The position numbers and the translations under genes were made by a program. 64,000 nt of DNA from Paraburkholderia humisilvae. GTDB lineage: Bacteria > Pseudomonadota > Gammaproteobacteria > Burkholderiales > Burkholderiaceae. Below are positions 34,070 to 44,155 of this stretch, piece by piece (positions within the stretch are counted from its first letter, which is position 1; each line of letters starts with the position of its first letter). The stretch spans positions 62,001 to 126,000 of the forward strand of contig NZ_CADIKH010000018.1 in NCBI RefSeq assembly GCF_902859855.1. Direction: 5' to 3'. Under the pieces are notes generated by a model, which was given only the letters and a program-made list of their open reading frames with translations, was not told the origin of the DNA and did not search any database.

Positions 34070-35553
34070 GCGACCTGAACCCCATCAATCCGGTGGCGAT
34101 GACCGTCTTCATCGCGTTCTTCCTGCTCGTTACCGTGGTCGGCTTTCTCGCTGCGCGATGGAAGCGGGGCGATCTGACGCAATTGCACGAGTGGGGCCTC
34201 GGCGGCCGCCAGTTCGGCACGGTCATTTCGTGGTTCCTCGTCGGCGGCGACTTCTACACCGCCTATACCGTGATCGCGGTGCCGGCGCTGGTCTATTCGG
34301 TCGGCGCGTACGGCTTTTTCGCTTTGCCATACACGATCATCGTGTACCCGTTCGTGTTCGCGGTGATGCCGAAGCTATGGAAAATCGCGCATGCGAGGAA
34401 TCACATCACCGCGGCCGACTATGTGCACGGCGAGTATGGCGGCAAGTGGTTCCCGGCGGCGGTCGCGCTGACCGGCATCGTCGCGACGATGCCGTATATC
34501 GCGCTGCAACTGGTCGGCATGCAGGTCGTGATCAAGGGCCTTGGCGTGTCCGGCGAACTGCCGCTCGTCATCGCGTTCGTGATTCTCGCGCTCTATACAT
34601 ACACGAGCGGCCTGCGCGCGCCCGCGATGATCGCGTTCGTCAAGGACATCATGATCTACATCGTCGTGATCGCGGCCGTGTGGTTGATTCCGCTGAAACT
34701 CGGCGGTTACGGTCACGTGTTCGCCATGGCTGACCAGCACTTCCAGGCGAAAGGCGGCGCGACCGGCATTCTGCTGAAGCCCACGCAATACACCGCATTC
34801 GCATCGCTCGCGCTCGGCTCCGCGCTCGCGGCGTTCATGTACCCGCATACGATGACCGCGGTGCTGTCGTCGGCATCGGCGCAGACGGTGCGCAAGAACG
34901 CGATCTTCCTGCCGGCCTATACGCTGCTGCTCGGCCTGATCGCGTTGCTCGGCTATATGGCGATTGCGGCCGGCGTGAACGTGAAGTCGGCTTCCGATGT
35001 CGTGCCGACGCTGTTCGGTACGCTGTTCCCGGCGTGGTTCGTCGGCTTCGCCGCGGCCGCGATCGCGATCAGCGCGTTGGTGCCGGCGGCGATCATGTCG
35101 ATCGGCGCAGCGAACCTGTTTACGCGCAACCTGTGGCGTCCGCTCGTTTCGCCGAACATGAGCGGAGCGCAGGAAGCGTCGACGGCGAAGTTCGTGTCGC
35201 TGGTCGTCAAGTTCGGCGCGCTGCTGTTTATCGTGTTCCTGCCGACGCAATACGCAATTGACCTGCAACTGCTGGGTGGCGTGTGGATTCTGCAGATCTT
35301 CCCGGCCATCGTATTCACGCTCTACACGCGGCGCCTGAATACGCCGGGGCTGTTCCTCGGCTGGCTGGTCGGCATCGTGATCGGCACCGGGCTCGCGATC
35401 GAGCAGGGGCTCAAGCCGGTGTTCACCGTGCATATCGGCGACGCGAGCTGGCCGCTGTATATCGGCCTGATCGCGCTCGCGGCGAATATCGTCGTCACGT
35501 TTGTCGTGTCGGTGGTCACGCCGAAGCGCGCGGCGCTCAGCGTGAACGCTTAA
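34066..35553 (+). CDS. Sodium:solute symporter (SSS family), monocarboxylate type
   Basis: 495 residues with about 13 membrane helices. The SSS pattern is seen in HEWGLGGRQFGTVISWFLVGGDFYTAYT, YVHGEYGGKWFPAAVALTG and SALVPAAIMSIGAANLFTRN. Related permeases with a DUF3311 partner import monocarboxylates such as pyruvate, lactate or acetate with Na+ or H+. Substrate assignment here is inference. A terminator hairpin follows at 35616. Confidence 0.9.
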   Translation: MSDLNPINPVAMTVFIAFFLLVTVVGFLAARWKRGDLTQLHEWGLGGRQFGTVISWFLVGGDFYTAYTVIAVPALVYSVGAYGFFALPYTIIVYPFVFAVMPKLWKIAHARNHITAADYVHGEYGGKWFPAAVALTGIVATMPYIALQLVGMQVVIKGLGVSGELPLVIAFVILALYTYTSGLRAPAMIAFVKDIMIYIVVIAAVWLIPLKLGGYGHVFAMADQHFQAKGGATGILLKPTQYTAFASLALGSALAAFMYPHTMTAVLSSASAQTVRKNAIFLPAYTLLLGLIALLGYMAIAAGVNVKSASDVVPTLFGTLFPAWFVGFAAAAIAISALVPAAIMSIGAANLFTRNLWRPLVSPNMSGAQEASTAKFVSLVVKFGALLFIVFLPTQYAIDLQLLGGVWILQIFPAIVFTLYTRRLNTPGLFLGWLVGIVIGTGLAIEQGLKPVFTVHIGDASWPLYIGLIALAANIVVTFVVSVVTPKRAALSVNA

Positions 35554-35615
35554 GCGAACGACGCGATGCGTACCGGCTGATCTCGCGCAGTCGGGGCGCG
35601 CACGTTCTCTGCATC

Positions 35616-35650
35616 GCAGCCGCCTTTTTGGCGGCTGCTTGCGTTTTGGC
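35616..35650 (+). terminator. Intrinsic terminator after symporter gene
   Basis: A perfect 9-bp stem (GCAGCCGCC with GGCGGCTGC) and a TTTTT loop are followed by TTGCGTTTT. It lies 62 bp after the symporter stop and before the penicillin-binding protein gene. Confidence 0.75.
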
Positions 35651-35781
35651 GCGGGGTTGGCACAAGTATTGGCGCCGGTCGGGGTGTGTGCTGCGCGGTG
35701 ACGACCTGGCGACGTCGAAAACACCGGCGCGCGCGGGCCGGTTTGGTACGATGCAGCCTTTTCTGCCGACGGTAAGCCTGC

Positions 35782-38319
35782 GTGAAACGATCCATCGTGC
35801 CATTCGTCCGCAATCTCTGCGCGACGGCGGGTACTTTCCTCAAGCCCTACGCGATGCACGCGCTCGATCGCGTGCGCCATCCGACGCGTCGCGGTATCGC
35901 GCTGACGCTCGCCGCCGTGCCCGCCCTGGTGCTGTTGTATGGGCTGGTGCTGATTCCGTTTACGCCCGGCATCGGCGACATTCGCAAGGCGAAGGTCGAG
36001 CAGCCGGCTCAGGTGATGTCCGCGGACGGCAAGCTGCTTGCGACGTTCAAGCCATCCAACCGCGACTGGGTCAAGCTGTCCGACATTTCGCCCCACGTGA
36101 TCGATGCGCTGATTTCGACCGAAGACCATCGCTTCTACGAGCATCACGGTATCGACTGGCGACGCACCGCGTCCGCTGCGCTGCATACGTTTTCCGGAGA
36201 TCGCCAGGGCGGCTCGACGATCACGCAGCAACTGGCGCGCAATCTGTACCCCGACGAAATCGGCCGAGCGCCGACGCTGACGCGCAAGGTCAAGGAAGCG
36301 ATTACTGCATTCAAGATCGAGGCGGTCTATACGAAGAGCGAAATTCTCGAAACGTATCTGAACACCGTGCCGTTCCTGTACAACGCGTACGGGATCGAAA
36401 TGGCGGCGCGCACCTACTTCGACAAATCGGCGCACGATCTGACGGTGCTCGAAAGCGCGACGCTGATCGGCATGCTGAAGGGCAACAGCTATTACAACCC
36501 GGTCATCAATCCGGACCGGGCGTTGCAGCGCCGCAATATCGTGCTCGCGCAAATGGTGAAGTACCAGCGGCTCGCGCCTGCCGCGTATCAGACGCTGCAG
36601 CGCCGGCCGCTCGGCGTCGATTTCGAGCGGCAGTCGGAGCCGCCAGGTCCGGCGCCGCATTTCGCGCAGCAGTTGCGCAAGTGGCTGATCGAGTGGGCCG
36701 ACGCGCACGACTACAACATCTATTCGGACGGCCTCGTCGTGCGCACGACCATCGATTCGCGTCTGCAAACGATGGCGACTCAGGCGCTGATCTGGCAGGG
36801 CAACCAGCTGCAGTCGATTGCGAATGCGGTGTGGGGCACGCGCAACGCATGTGCCGCGCACAAGGACGTATTCAACGCGTTCGTGCGCGAAATGCCGGAA
36901 TATCGCGCGGCAAAACAGGCAGGTCTCGCCGACGACGCGGCGCTGAAACAGGTCGAATCGGACCGTCATGGGATGCAGACGCTCTGCGACGACAAGACGC
37001 GCGTGCAGGCGGCCTTTGTCGCGATCGATCCGCGCAATGGCCAGATCAAGGCGTGGGTGGGTAGCCGCGACTTCGGCGACGATCCGTACGACCACGTGTC
37101 ACAGGCGCGGCGTCAGCCGGGTTCGACATTCAAGCCCTTTGTGTACGGCGCCGCGTTCGAGAACGGCGCGAAGCCCGACGATACGTTTATCGATCAGCCG
37201 GTCGAGATCACGCTGGCGGGCGGCGAAATCTGGAAGCCTACCGACGACTCGCCGCCAAGCGGCCGGCCGGTGACGCTGCGCGATGCGCTCGCGTATTCGA
37301 AGAACCGGATCACCGCCCAACTGATGCAGGAAGTCGGTCCGTCGAAGGTCGCGCGCCTCGCTTATGCAATGGGGGTGCGCGACAGCCGGCTCGAGGCGGT
37401 GCCGTCGCTCGCGCTCGGCACGAGTCCGGTGACGCTGAAGGAAATGGTGTCCTCGTACGGCACGATCGCGGATCGCGGCGCGTATGTCGCGCCGATGTTC
37501 GTCACCCGTATCGAAGATCGGGCCGGCAACGTGCTGGCCGAATTCCAACCCGCGCGCGCCGAACAGACGCTGCCGCCTGCCGCCGCGCAAACGCTGCTCG
37601 ATGTGATGCGCGACGTGATCGACAAAGGGACCGGGTCGGCGATCCGCACGCGCTTCGGCATTCGCGCGGATGTCGCGGGGAAAACCGGCACCACGCAGGA
37701 CGATGCGGACGGCTGGTTCATCCTGATGCATCCGCAACTAGTGGCGGGCGCGTGGGTTGGCTTCAACGATAGCCGTGTCACGCTGCGCAGCGACTACTGG
37801 GGGCAGGGCGCGCACAGTGCACTGCCGATCGTCGGCGATTTCTTCCAGCGGGCGCTGCGTGCGCGGCTCGTCGATCCACGCGCGAAGTTCGCCGAGGAGC
37901 AGCAGACCGGCGTGTTCGATGCGCTGCGTGCGACGCTCGATACATGGTGGGGGCATCTGTTCGACGAGCAGAAGAAGCCCGCGCCGCAGAAAGTGAAAAG
38001 CGCGCCGCTCGTGCAGCGGCGTGCGCCTGCGTCTGCGTCTGCGCCGTCGCAGGCGGCGTCGGCGGCGGAGCCGCGCGATGTCGAGCCGCCGCAGATCGTC
38101 GCGCCGGGTGGCGCGTCGGTGCCGCCGTTACTGTCGCCGCCGGGCGCCGTCGGACAGCAGCCCGCTTCAGCGCCGCCGCTTCTGAGTGGACCAGGCGCAA
38201 CGGCGTCTGCACAGACGTCGCTGGATCAATGGATCAACCAGCGGATGAACGGGGCGGCTGCGATGCCTGCGAGCGGCGCCGTCGCACCTTCGGGCGTCTC
38301 GAGCGGCGGATCACGGTGA
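35782..38319 (+). CDS. Class A penicillin-binding protein (PBP1-type)
   Basis: 845 residues, starting with GTG. A cytoplasmic tail and one helix (residues of about 38-60) anchor it. The GT51 transglycosylase domain (75-260) has catalytic Glu114 in STEDHRFYEHHG and GGSTITQQLARNLY. The transpeptidase domain (about 400-700) has Ser448-Thr-Phe-Lys451, SKN at 506-508 and KTG at 634-636. It polymerises and crosslinks peptidoglycan. The C-terminus (about 735-845) is a low-complexity Pro/Ala/Ser tail. The domain set resembles PbpC/PBP1 family members without an OB insert. It is a single gene. Confidence 0.93.
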   Translation: MKRSIVPFVRNLCATAGTFLKPYAMHALDRVRHPTRRGIALTLAAVPALVLLYGLVLIPFTPGIGDIRKAKVEQPAQVMSADGKLLATFKPSNRDWVKLSDISPHVIDALISTEDHRFYEHHGIDWRRTASAALHTFSGDRQGGSTITQQLARNLYPDEIGRAPTLTRKVKEAITAFKIEAVYTKSEILETYLNTVPFLYNAYGIEMAARTYFDKSAHDLTVLESATLIGMLKGNSYYNPVINPDRALQRRNIVLAQMVKYQRLAPAAYQTLQRRPLGVDFERQSEPPGPAPHFAQQLRKWLIEWADAHDYNIYSDGLVVRTTIDSRLQTMATQALIWQGNQLQSIANAVWGTRNACAAHKDVFNAFVREMPEYRAAKQAGLADDAALKQVESDRHGMQTLCDDKTRVQAAFVAIDPRNGQIKAWVGSRDFGDDPYDHVSQARRQPGSTFKPFVYGAAFENGAKPDDTFIDQPVEITLAGGEIWKPTDDSPPSGRPVTLRDALAYSKNRITAQLMQEVGPSKVARLAYAMGVRDSRLEAVPSLALGTSPVTLKEMVSSYGTIADRGAYVAPMFVTRIEDRAGNVLAEFQPARAEQTLPPAAAQTLLDVMRDVIDKGTGSAIRTRFGIRADVAGKTGTTQDDADGWFILMHPQLVAGAWVGFNDSRVTLRSDYWGQGAHSALPIVGDFFQRALRARLVDPRAKFAEEQQTGVFDALRATLDTWWGHLFDEQKKPAPQKVKSAPLVQRRAPASASAPSQAASAAEPRDVEPPQIVAPGGASVPPLLSPPGAVGQQPASAPPLLSGPGATASAQTSLDQWINQRMNGAAAMPASGAVAPSGVSSGGSR

Positions 38320-38364
38320 TCGGTCGAACGCAACGTCGCGTGGCCGGATTCGCTTCGGGTTCGC

Positions 38365-39288
38365 TTAGGTAAGCTCGAACCCGGTCCCAGACCCGGCGTC
38401 ATGCCGGTTGAGCAGACGAATCATCGTCAGCGCGTTGCGTTGCGCGGAATCTTCGAAGCAGTTATTGAACACGACATCCGTGCGATCGACTCGTTTCGCG
38501 ATTTCCCGAATCGGAATGGTCAACTGTTCGAGCTCTTCGTCGCTGTAGTCGTAGTTGAAGCGCCCGGACGCGGTCGTGCTGCCGGACCACGTGTCCGCAT
38601 TGCGGCCATGCAGCCGCACGATCGCGAGGCGCGGCGAGGTCGCTTCCCACACGGTATGCGCGCGCGTGGTCACTTCTTCCGGCGCATCCATCACGACGTG
38701 GACGAGCCCGCGTTCGCGTTCGAACGCGAGGGTCGATGCGCGGTGCCGCTCGTCGAACCAGCTCGCGTTGCGAAATTCGAAGGCGGTCAGATAAGGCGCC
38801 ATCCGCTCCGCGCAATGCGCGACGTGCGCCTTGTCGCGCGGCGCGGTCGTGATCCACGGCGCGAACTGGAACAGCACCGCGCCGAGTTTGCCGGCCGCGC
38901 GCAGCGGTTCGAGCGCTTCAAAAAAACGTCGCCAGAGTTCGTCAATGACGTCGGGCGGAACGTCGCGATAATAGAGGTTCTTCTTGCCGGACTGCGGCAG
39001 CGCCTGCTGGATATCGGGCGGAAAGAACTTCGGCTCGGTCTGATGCCCGGTGAAGAGCCGGAACGCCTTCATGTTGAACGTGAAGCCCGACGGAGTACGC
39101 TGTGCCCACAGCGCGCTGTGGGCCGCGCTTGGCATCGCGTAGTACGACGCATCGACTTCGACCATCGGGAAATGGTCCGCGTAGAACCGAAGCCGCGCTT
39201 CCGCGCTCGTGCAGCCCTTCGGATAGAACCGGCCGGATTTGATCAGCATGGCGTCCGTCCATGACGCGGTACCGACTTCGATCGACAT
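38365..39288 (-). CDS. DUF72 (YecE-like) protein
   Basis: 307 residues from the ATG at 39288, with GGAG 9 bp upstream; an ATG five codons earlier is possible. The family motifs are VGTASWTDAMLIKSGRFYP, VDASYYAMPS and FNMKAFRLFTGH. It is the plain form of the family, without the repetitive tail of the copy at 4792. The function is unknown. Confidence 0.9.
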   Translation of the reverse strand: MSIEVGTASWTDAMLIKSGRFYPKGCTSAEARLRFYADHFPMVEVDASYYAMPSAAHSALWAQRTPSGFTFNMKAFRLFTGHQTEPKFFPPDIQQALPQSGKKNLYYRDVPPDVIDELWRRFFEALEPLRAAGKLGAVLFQFAPWITTAPRDKAHVAHCAERMAPYLTAFEFRNASWFDERHRASTLAFERERGLVHVVMDAPEEVTTRAHTVWEATSPRLAIVRLHGRNADTWSGSTTASGRFNYDYSDEELEQLTIPIREIAKRVDRTDVVFNNCFEDSAQRNALTMIRLLNRHDAGSGTGFELT

Positions 39289-39501
39289 GTTGCACTGCTC
39301 CATGGGCCCGGAAATCGTCTTTGCATCGTACTGCACTGCGTACCCGTGCGGGCGACGCGGGCGGTTGACGCAGAGGGCTAACCGACGCTGGCATCGCAAC
39401 GATTGTCGTTGGGCCTGTTATTAGCGTGAACAGGCCCTATAATTTCACAGGTCATTTCATTGGCTACCGCTGCACGACGATCAACAAGAACGGAGAGGCG
39501 C

Positions 39502-40911
39502 ATGAAGGGCAGTACCCTCGCGGAACGGGAAGCCAGCGGCCGGGTCGCGCGCGAGCGGTCGAAACGCTCGAGCCATCGCGCGGTCGGCGAGATTCGCCGT
39601 GACCCACTCAATCTGATTCGCGAAAGCAGCGAAGGCCGCATCACGAAGCTGGTTGCACTGCGTTATGGCCGCATGGCGGCTTCGCCGCTCGCGTTCTTCC
39701 GCGGCAGCGCGATTCTGCAAGCGCACGATCTGGGCCACGTGCCTCATACGGAGTTCGTGCTGCCAATCTGCGGCGATAGCCATCTGCTGAACTTCGGCGG
39801 CTTCGCGACGCCCGATCGGCAATTGGTTTTCGACGTCAACGATTTCGACGAAGCCTCGCACGGCCCATTCGAATGGGACCTGAAGCGGCTTGTTGCAAGC
39901 TTCGCGGTGGCCGCGCGGCAGCTGCGCTTGAGTCGCGGCGCCGCGCACGATGCGGTGATGTCGGCGGTGCAGCAGTATCGCGACCGGATCGCGCAATACG
40001 CGCAATGCGGCACGCTCGAACTCTGGTATGAGCGCATGACGTTCGACCGGATGATTGAAGCTGTATTGGCGCCCGAAGGACGCCGCCGGATCCGGCGCGG
40101 GATGGAAAAGGCCGCGGGACGCACGCACGAAGGGGTGCTCGACAAGGTCGCGGAGCGCGTCGACGACCGCTTCGTGATGCGCGATATGCCGCCCGGTCTT
40201 TTCCACCTGCACGACGGCAATACGCTATTCGCATCGGCCGACGACGGCTTCCGTAGCGGCGATGGGCGTAAGCTGATCGACGGCGCGTATGCCGACTATC
40301 TGCAGACGCTGCAGCCGGACCGGCGCGAATTGCTGGCGCAGTTCACGATTCAGGATTTCTCCTTCAAGGTGGCCGGTATCGGCAGCTTCGGCGCGCGCTG
40401 CTTCGTGCTGCTTGCGACCGATCCTTCCGGCAAGCCGCTGTTTCTGCAATTGAAGGAGGCGCTGCCTTCGGTCGTCGCACGTTATTTCAAGTCGAAACAG
40501 CCGCGCCACGAGGGGGAGCGTATCGTGCGCGAGCAGCAGATGCTGCAGGCGACCAACGATATTTTTCTCGGCTGGGCGACAGGGCCGGGCGGCCGCCCGT
40601 TTTATGTGCGGCAACTGCTCGATTTGAAAATGTCGCCGAACCTCGAACATATCGATACGGAACTGCTCAACGGTTATGCGCGCGTGTGCGGTTGGACGCT
40701 GGCGCGTGCGCACGCGAGGGCAAGCGGCAAGGCGATCGAGATCGCCGCATATATTGGACGCAACGATCAGTTCGGCGAGGCGTTGGCCGACTACGCGTTC
40801 GCGTATGCGGACCAGGTCGAGCGTGACTACGATGCGTTCCTGAAAGCATGCCGCAGCGGCGTGCTCGACGCGCGCACTGACGAGGATATGGCCGCCGACT
40901 TCCGCGTGTAG
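39502..40911 (+). CDS. DUF2252 protein
   Basis: 469 residues from the ATG at 39502, behind GGAGAGG. Conserved DUF2252 blocks include MAASPLAFFRGSA, CGDSHLLNFGGFATP, FDVNDFDEASHGPFEWDLKRL and YYVRQLLDLK-like sequence near residue 370. The GDxHxxNF and DFDE patterns recall aminoglycoside phosphotransferase/kinase folds, so a phosphotransferase-type activity has been suggested for the family; it is unproven. Confidence 0.9.
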   Translation: MKGSTLAEREASGRVARERSKRSSHRAVGEIRRDPLNLIRESSEGRITKLVALRYGRMAASPLAFFRGSAILQAHDLGHVPHTEFVLPICGDSHLLNFGGFATPDRQLVFDVNDFDEASHGPFEWDLKRLVASFAVAARQLRLSRGAAHDAVMSAVQQYRDRIAQYAQCGTLELWYERMTFDRMIEAVLAPEGRRRIRRGMEKAAGRTHEGVLDKVAERVDDRFVMRDMPPGLFHLHDGNTLFASADDGFRSGDGRKLIDGAYADYLQTLQPDRRELLAQFTIQDFSFKVAGIGSFGARCFVLLATDPSGKPLFLQLKEALPSVVARYFKSKQPRHEGERIVREQQMLQATNDIFLGWATGPGGRPFYVRQLLDLKMSPNLEHIDTELLNGYARVCGWTLARAHARASGKAIEIAAYIGRNDQFGEALADYAFAYADQVERDYDAFLKACRSGVLDARTDEDMAADFRV

Positions 40912-41007
40912 ATATCGCATACGGAAAGCAGGCGCGAACCCCGGGGGAGTACGGCACGCTGTGCCATTCGGCCACGACGCGTGGCTTCACTGACGAGGGA
41001 GGTGCAT

Positions 41008-41259
41008 ATGCTTGCGTTTATCGGTACGTTGATCGTCGGTTTGGTCGTCGGACTGATCGCGCGCGCGATCAAACCCGGCGACGACAAGATGGGCCTCATC
41101 ATGACCATCGTGCTCGGCATCGCGGGCTCGCTGATCGCGGGTTACGTCGGGCGGGCGGCGGGGTGGTATCACCCGGGGCAGGGCGCCGGATGGATTGCGT
41201 CGGTGATCGGTGCGATCGTGTTGCTCGTGATCTACGAATTTGTACGCAAACGCATGTAA
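41008..41259 (+). CDS. GlsB/YeaQ/YmgE stress membrane protein
   Basis: 83 residues from the ATG at 41008, behind GGAGGTGCAT. Three hydrophobic helices with conserved glycines (GTLIVGLVVGLIARAIKPGDDKMG, then VLGIAGSLIAGYVG and VIGAIVLLVIYEFV) define this transglycosylase-associated/GlsB family, linked to envelope stress. Monocistronic. Confidence 0.92.
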   Translation: MLAFIGTLIVGLVVGLIARAIKPGDDKMGLIMTIVLGIAGSLIAGYVGRAAGWYHPGQGAGWIASVIGAIVLLVIYEFVRKRM

Positions 41260-41456
41260 TCGCAGTCGCTGCACGCGATGCGCCGCGCGTGCGCGGTTGC
41301 CCGCGACACTGCGCGGCGCACGCGCTTCGGTCATCATGCTGCGTGGATGGCACCCTTGGTTTGCGGCCAAACGGCCGCGAGGCGCGAGGGCACAAACGTG
41401 AGCGACGCGTCGGCGTGAAACGCGTGCACGCGGCGTCCTCAACTCAAGGAGGCACA

Positions 41457-42290
41457 GTGGCTGAAGATAGCGCGGACAATGTCCGCGAAGCACAAATGGC
41501 ATTCGGCGAGCAGGAAGCGCCGAGAACCCGGCGCACCTCGCTCGGCAAGGTCGCGCTGGTGACCGGCGCGGGCAGCGGCATCGGTCGCGCAACCGCGCGC
41601 AAGCTGTTCGAGCACGGCTACAGCGTAGTGCTGACCGGTCGTCGGCAGCAACCGCTCGATGAGCTTGCCGCAGAGGCGCGCGCCGGCGGTTTCGAAGCGT
41701 TCGCGCACGCTTGCGACGTCACGGAGCCAGCCGGCGTCGCCGCGCTGTTCGACGCGATCCGTACCCGCTACGGGCGCCTCGATGTGCTGTTCAACAACGC
41801 GGGACGGGGTGCGCCGGCCGTCGAGATCGACGCGCTCGCGCTGGAAGACTGGCGTGCGGTCGTCGATACGAATCTGACGGGCGTGTTTCTTTGCACACAA
41901 GCCGCGTTTGCGATGATGAAGGCGCAGACGCCGCGCGGCGGGCGCATTATCAACAACGGGTCGATCTCCGCGCATGCACCGCGGCCGTACAGCATCGCGT
42001 ACACGGCGACCAAGCACGCGATCACCGGACTCACGAAGTCCGTTTCGCTGGATGGCCGTCCGTACGATATCGTGTGCGGCCAGATCGACATCGGCAATGC
42101 AGCGACCGAGATGGCGGCGCGCATGGCGAAAGGGGTGCCGCAGGCGAACGGCCAGATTGCGGTCGAGCCGTTGATGGACGTCGAGGATGTGGCCGATGCG
42201 GTGCTGCATATGGCGAGTTTGCCGCTGTCGGCCAACGTGCAATTCATGACGATCATGGCAAGCAAGATGCCGTTCGTCGGCCGCGGGTGA
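41457..42290 (+). CDS. SDR-family oxidoreductase (classical)
   Basis: 277 residues from the GTG at 41457, behind a strong AAGGAGG; the upstream open frame is not coding in character. It carries the NAD(P) motif TGAGSGIG, the NNAG strand and the active site Ser in NNGSISAHAPRP with YTATK. The extra N-terminal 30 residues are charged. Substrate unknown. Confidence 0.9.
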   Translation: MAEDSADNVREAQMAFGEQEAPRTRRTSLGKVALVTGAGSGIGRATARKLFEHGYSVVLTGRRQQPLDELAAEARAGGFEAFAHACDVTEPAGVAALFDAIRTRYGRLDVLFNNAGRGAPAVEIDALALEDWRAVVDTNLTGVFLCTQAAFAMMKAQTPRGGRIINNGSISAHAPRPYSIAYTATKHAITGLTKSVSLDGRPYDIVCGQIDIGNAATEMAARMAKGVPQANGQIAVEPLMDVEDVADAVLHMASLPLSANVQFMTIMASKMPFVGRG

Positions 42291-42342
42291 CGCGCACGCC
42301 ATTTGCGCGATCCCCCTATACTGAACGCTGGCTCCGCTTTTC

Positions 42343-42555
42343 ATGCCGCAAGCCCACGTGCGTCAGTCCCAACGCAACGAAGATCCGGCGGCACGGGCCG
42401 ATCCCCCGCCCGTGCCGCCCACCCGCCCATCCCCGGACGACTGCTGCCGCAGCGGTTGCGATCCGTGCGTGTTCGATCTGTACAATGAAGCGCTGGAACG
42501 CTATGACGCCGCGCTGGCCGAGTGGGAAACGCGGCACGGCAAGCGTGCGCCGTAG
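42343..42555 (+). CDS. Oxidoreductase-like domain protein
   Basis: 70 residues. The C-terminal CCRSGCDPCVFDLYNEALERY matches, over shorter blocks, the oxidoreductase-like (Oxidored-like) family with its four conserved cysteines. The N-terminal half is Pro/Arg-rich. Such proteins are small and uncharacterised in bacteria. It is 33 bp before the sirtuin gene in the same direction. Confidence 0.85.
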   Translation: MPQAHVRQSQRNEDPAARADPPPVPPTRPSPDDCCRSGCDPCVFDLYNEALERYDAALAEWETRHGKRAP

Positions 42556-42588
42556 TGCCTGCCCGCCTTCGCTCGATGACCCCGCTTC

Positions 42589-43446
42589 ATGACTGAACTC
42601 GCCGCCCCGTTGACCGAGCCCGCAACGCTGCATGCGCTGCACGACTTCGTTGCGCGTTATCCGCGCCTGTTCGTGCTGACCGGCGCGGGCATCAGCACCG
42701 ATTCCGGCATTCCCGGCTATCGCGACGAAAACGGGCAATGGAAGCGCTCGCCGCCCATCACGCTGCAGGAGTTTCTCGGCACGCAGGCGTCGCGGCGCCG
42801 CTATTGGGCGCGCAGCATGGTCGGCTGGCCAGTCGTCGCGCACGCGCAACCGAACGACGCGCACCGCGCGCTCGCGCGACTAGAGGCCGCAGGGCACGTC
42901 GCCGCGCTGGTCACGCAGAACGTCGATGGCTTGCATCAGCGTGCCGGTAGCACCAACGTGATCGAACTGCATGGCAGTATCGGTGCGGTGACCTGTCTCG
43001 ATTGCGGTGCGCGGCACACGCGCGCCTCGATTCAACGCGTGCTCGAAGCCGATAATCCGGCGCTGCTGCAAGCGCAGGCGGAGCCGGCCGCTGATGGCGA
43101 TGCGCATCTCGAATGGCACGCGCTCGACACGTTTCGTGTGCCGGCGTGCACGCAGTGCGGCGGCTTGCTGAAACCGGCGGTCGTGTTCTTCGGCGAGAAT
43201 GTGCCGCGCGAAACCGTCGACGAGGCATCGCGCGCGCTCGAAGCAGCCGATGCGCTGCTGGTGGTCGGTTCATCGCTGATGGTTTATTCGGGTTATCGCT
43301 TCTGTGTTTGGGCGCACAAGATGAACAAGCCGATTGCCGCCATCAATCTGAGCCGCACGCGTGCCGACCCGATGCTGTCGCTGAAAATGTCGGCACCGTG
43401 CGCCGATACGCTGACCGCGCTGGCCGCACGGCTCGCAGCCGAATGA
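42589..43446 (+). CDS. NAD-dependent protein deacylase (sirtuin)
   Basis: 285 residues. The NAD-binding motif TGAGISTDSGIPGYRD is near residue 31, followed by TQNVDGLHQRAG and the catalytic His in IELHGSIG. The zinc site has CLDCGARH and CTQCGG. The GIPGYR form places it with class II (SIRT4-like) sirtuins. It removes acyl groups from lysine using NAD. Its catalytic Asn and His are intact, in contrast to the SIR2-like domain at 7090. Gene neighbours suggest a loose housekeeping operon. Confidence 0.93.
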   Translation: MTELAAPLTEPATLHALHDFVARYPRLFVLTGAGISTDSGIPGYRDENGQWKRSPPITLQEFLGTQASRRRYWARSMVGWPVVAHAQPNDAHRALARLEAAGHVAALVTQNVDGLHQRAGSTNVIELHGSIGAVTCLDCGARHTRASIQRVLEADNPALLQAQAEPAADGDAHLEWHALDTFRVPACTQCGGLLKPAVVFFGENVPRETVDEASRALEAADALLVVGSSLMVYSGYRFCVWAHKMNKPIAAINLSRTRADPMLSLKMSAPCADTLTALAARLAAE

Positions 43447-43520
43447 TCCGATTGAACCGCGGCGCGCGTCAGTACGGCTGCGCGATCGCGTGCGTAGTGC
43501 CAACACCCCGGAGACACACG

Positions 43521-44132
43521 ATGCCGACGCTGACGACGATCGAAGCACTCGAAGCGCTGTACGGCGTGCCGCACGAACGCTCGGTGCGCAAGGAAATAAC
43601 GTTCGTCAATGAAGACTATCGCGCGTTCATCGAACATGCGCCGCTCGTTGTGCTCGCAACCAGCGGCCCCGAAGGGCTCGACTGTTCGCCGCGAGGCGAT
43701 GCGCCGGGCTTCGTGCGCATCGTCGATGAACGGACGCTCGCGCTTCCAGACCGCGTCGGCAATAACCGCATCGACAGCCTGCGCAACATCATCGTCAATC
43801 CGCATGTCGGCCTGCTGTTTGTCGTGCCGGGCGTCGGCGAGACACTGCGCGTGAATGGCCGTGGCCGCATCAGTGCGGACGCCGCGTTGCTCGACAGCTT
43901 CGCGGTGGACGGCAAGCGGCCGCGTACGGTGCTGCTGGTCGATATCGACGCGGTCTACTACCACTGCTCGAAGGCGTTGGTCCGTTCGAAGCTGTGGGAA
44001 CCGTCGCATCATGTGGAGCGTTCACGTCTACCGACGGCGGGCGCAATCCATCGCCGCCTCAACGGCCCGTCATTCGACGCGGACGCGTACGATCGCGATC
44101 TCGCCGAACGAGTTCGCACGAGCCTCTACTGA
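43521..44132 (+). CDS. Pyridoxamine-phosphate-oxidase-like flavoprotein
   Basis: 203 residues from the ATG at 43521 behind GGAGACACACG. The split-barrel FMN-binding pattern is seen in PLVVLATSGPEGLDCSPRGD and VGNNRIDSLRNIIVNPHVGLLF. Families of this type (PPOX, MSMEG_1061-like) bind FMN or F420; this one is probably an uncharacterised oxidase or reductase. It follows the sirtuin by 74 bp. Confidence 0.87.
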   Translation: MPTLTTIEALEALYGVPHERSVRKEITFVNEDYRAFIEHAPLVVLATSGPEGLDCSPRGDAPGFVRIVDERTLALPDRVGNNRIDSLRNIIVNPHVGLLFVVPGVGETLRVNGRGRISADAALLDSFAVDGKRPRTVLLVDIDAVYYHCSKALVRSKLWEPSHHVERSRLPTAGAIHRRLNGPSFDADAYDRDLAERVRTSLY

Positions 44133-44155
44133 TCAATCAACCCATCAGGGCACCC

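Noticed and set aside
34375..37095. A 906-codon minus-strand open frame
   Set aside because: It lies antisense to the symporter and penicillin-binding protein genes, both with strong family motifs. Long antisense frames are common in DNA with high third-position GC.
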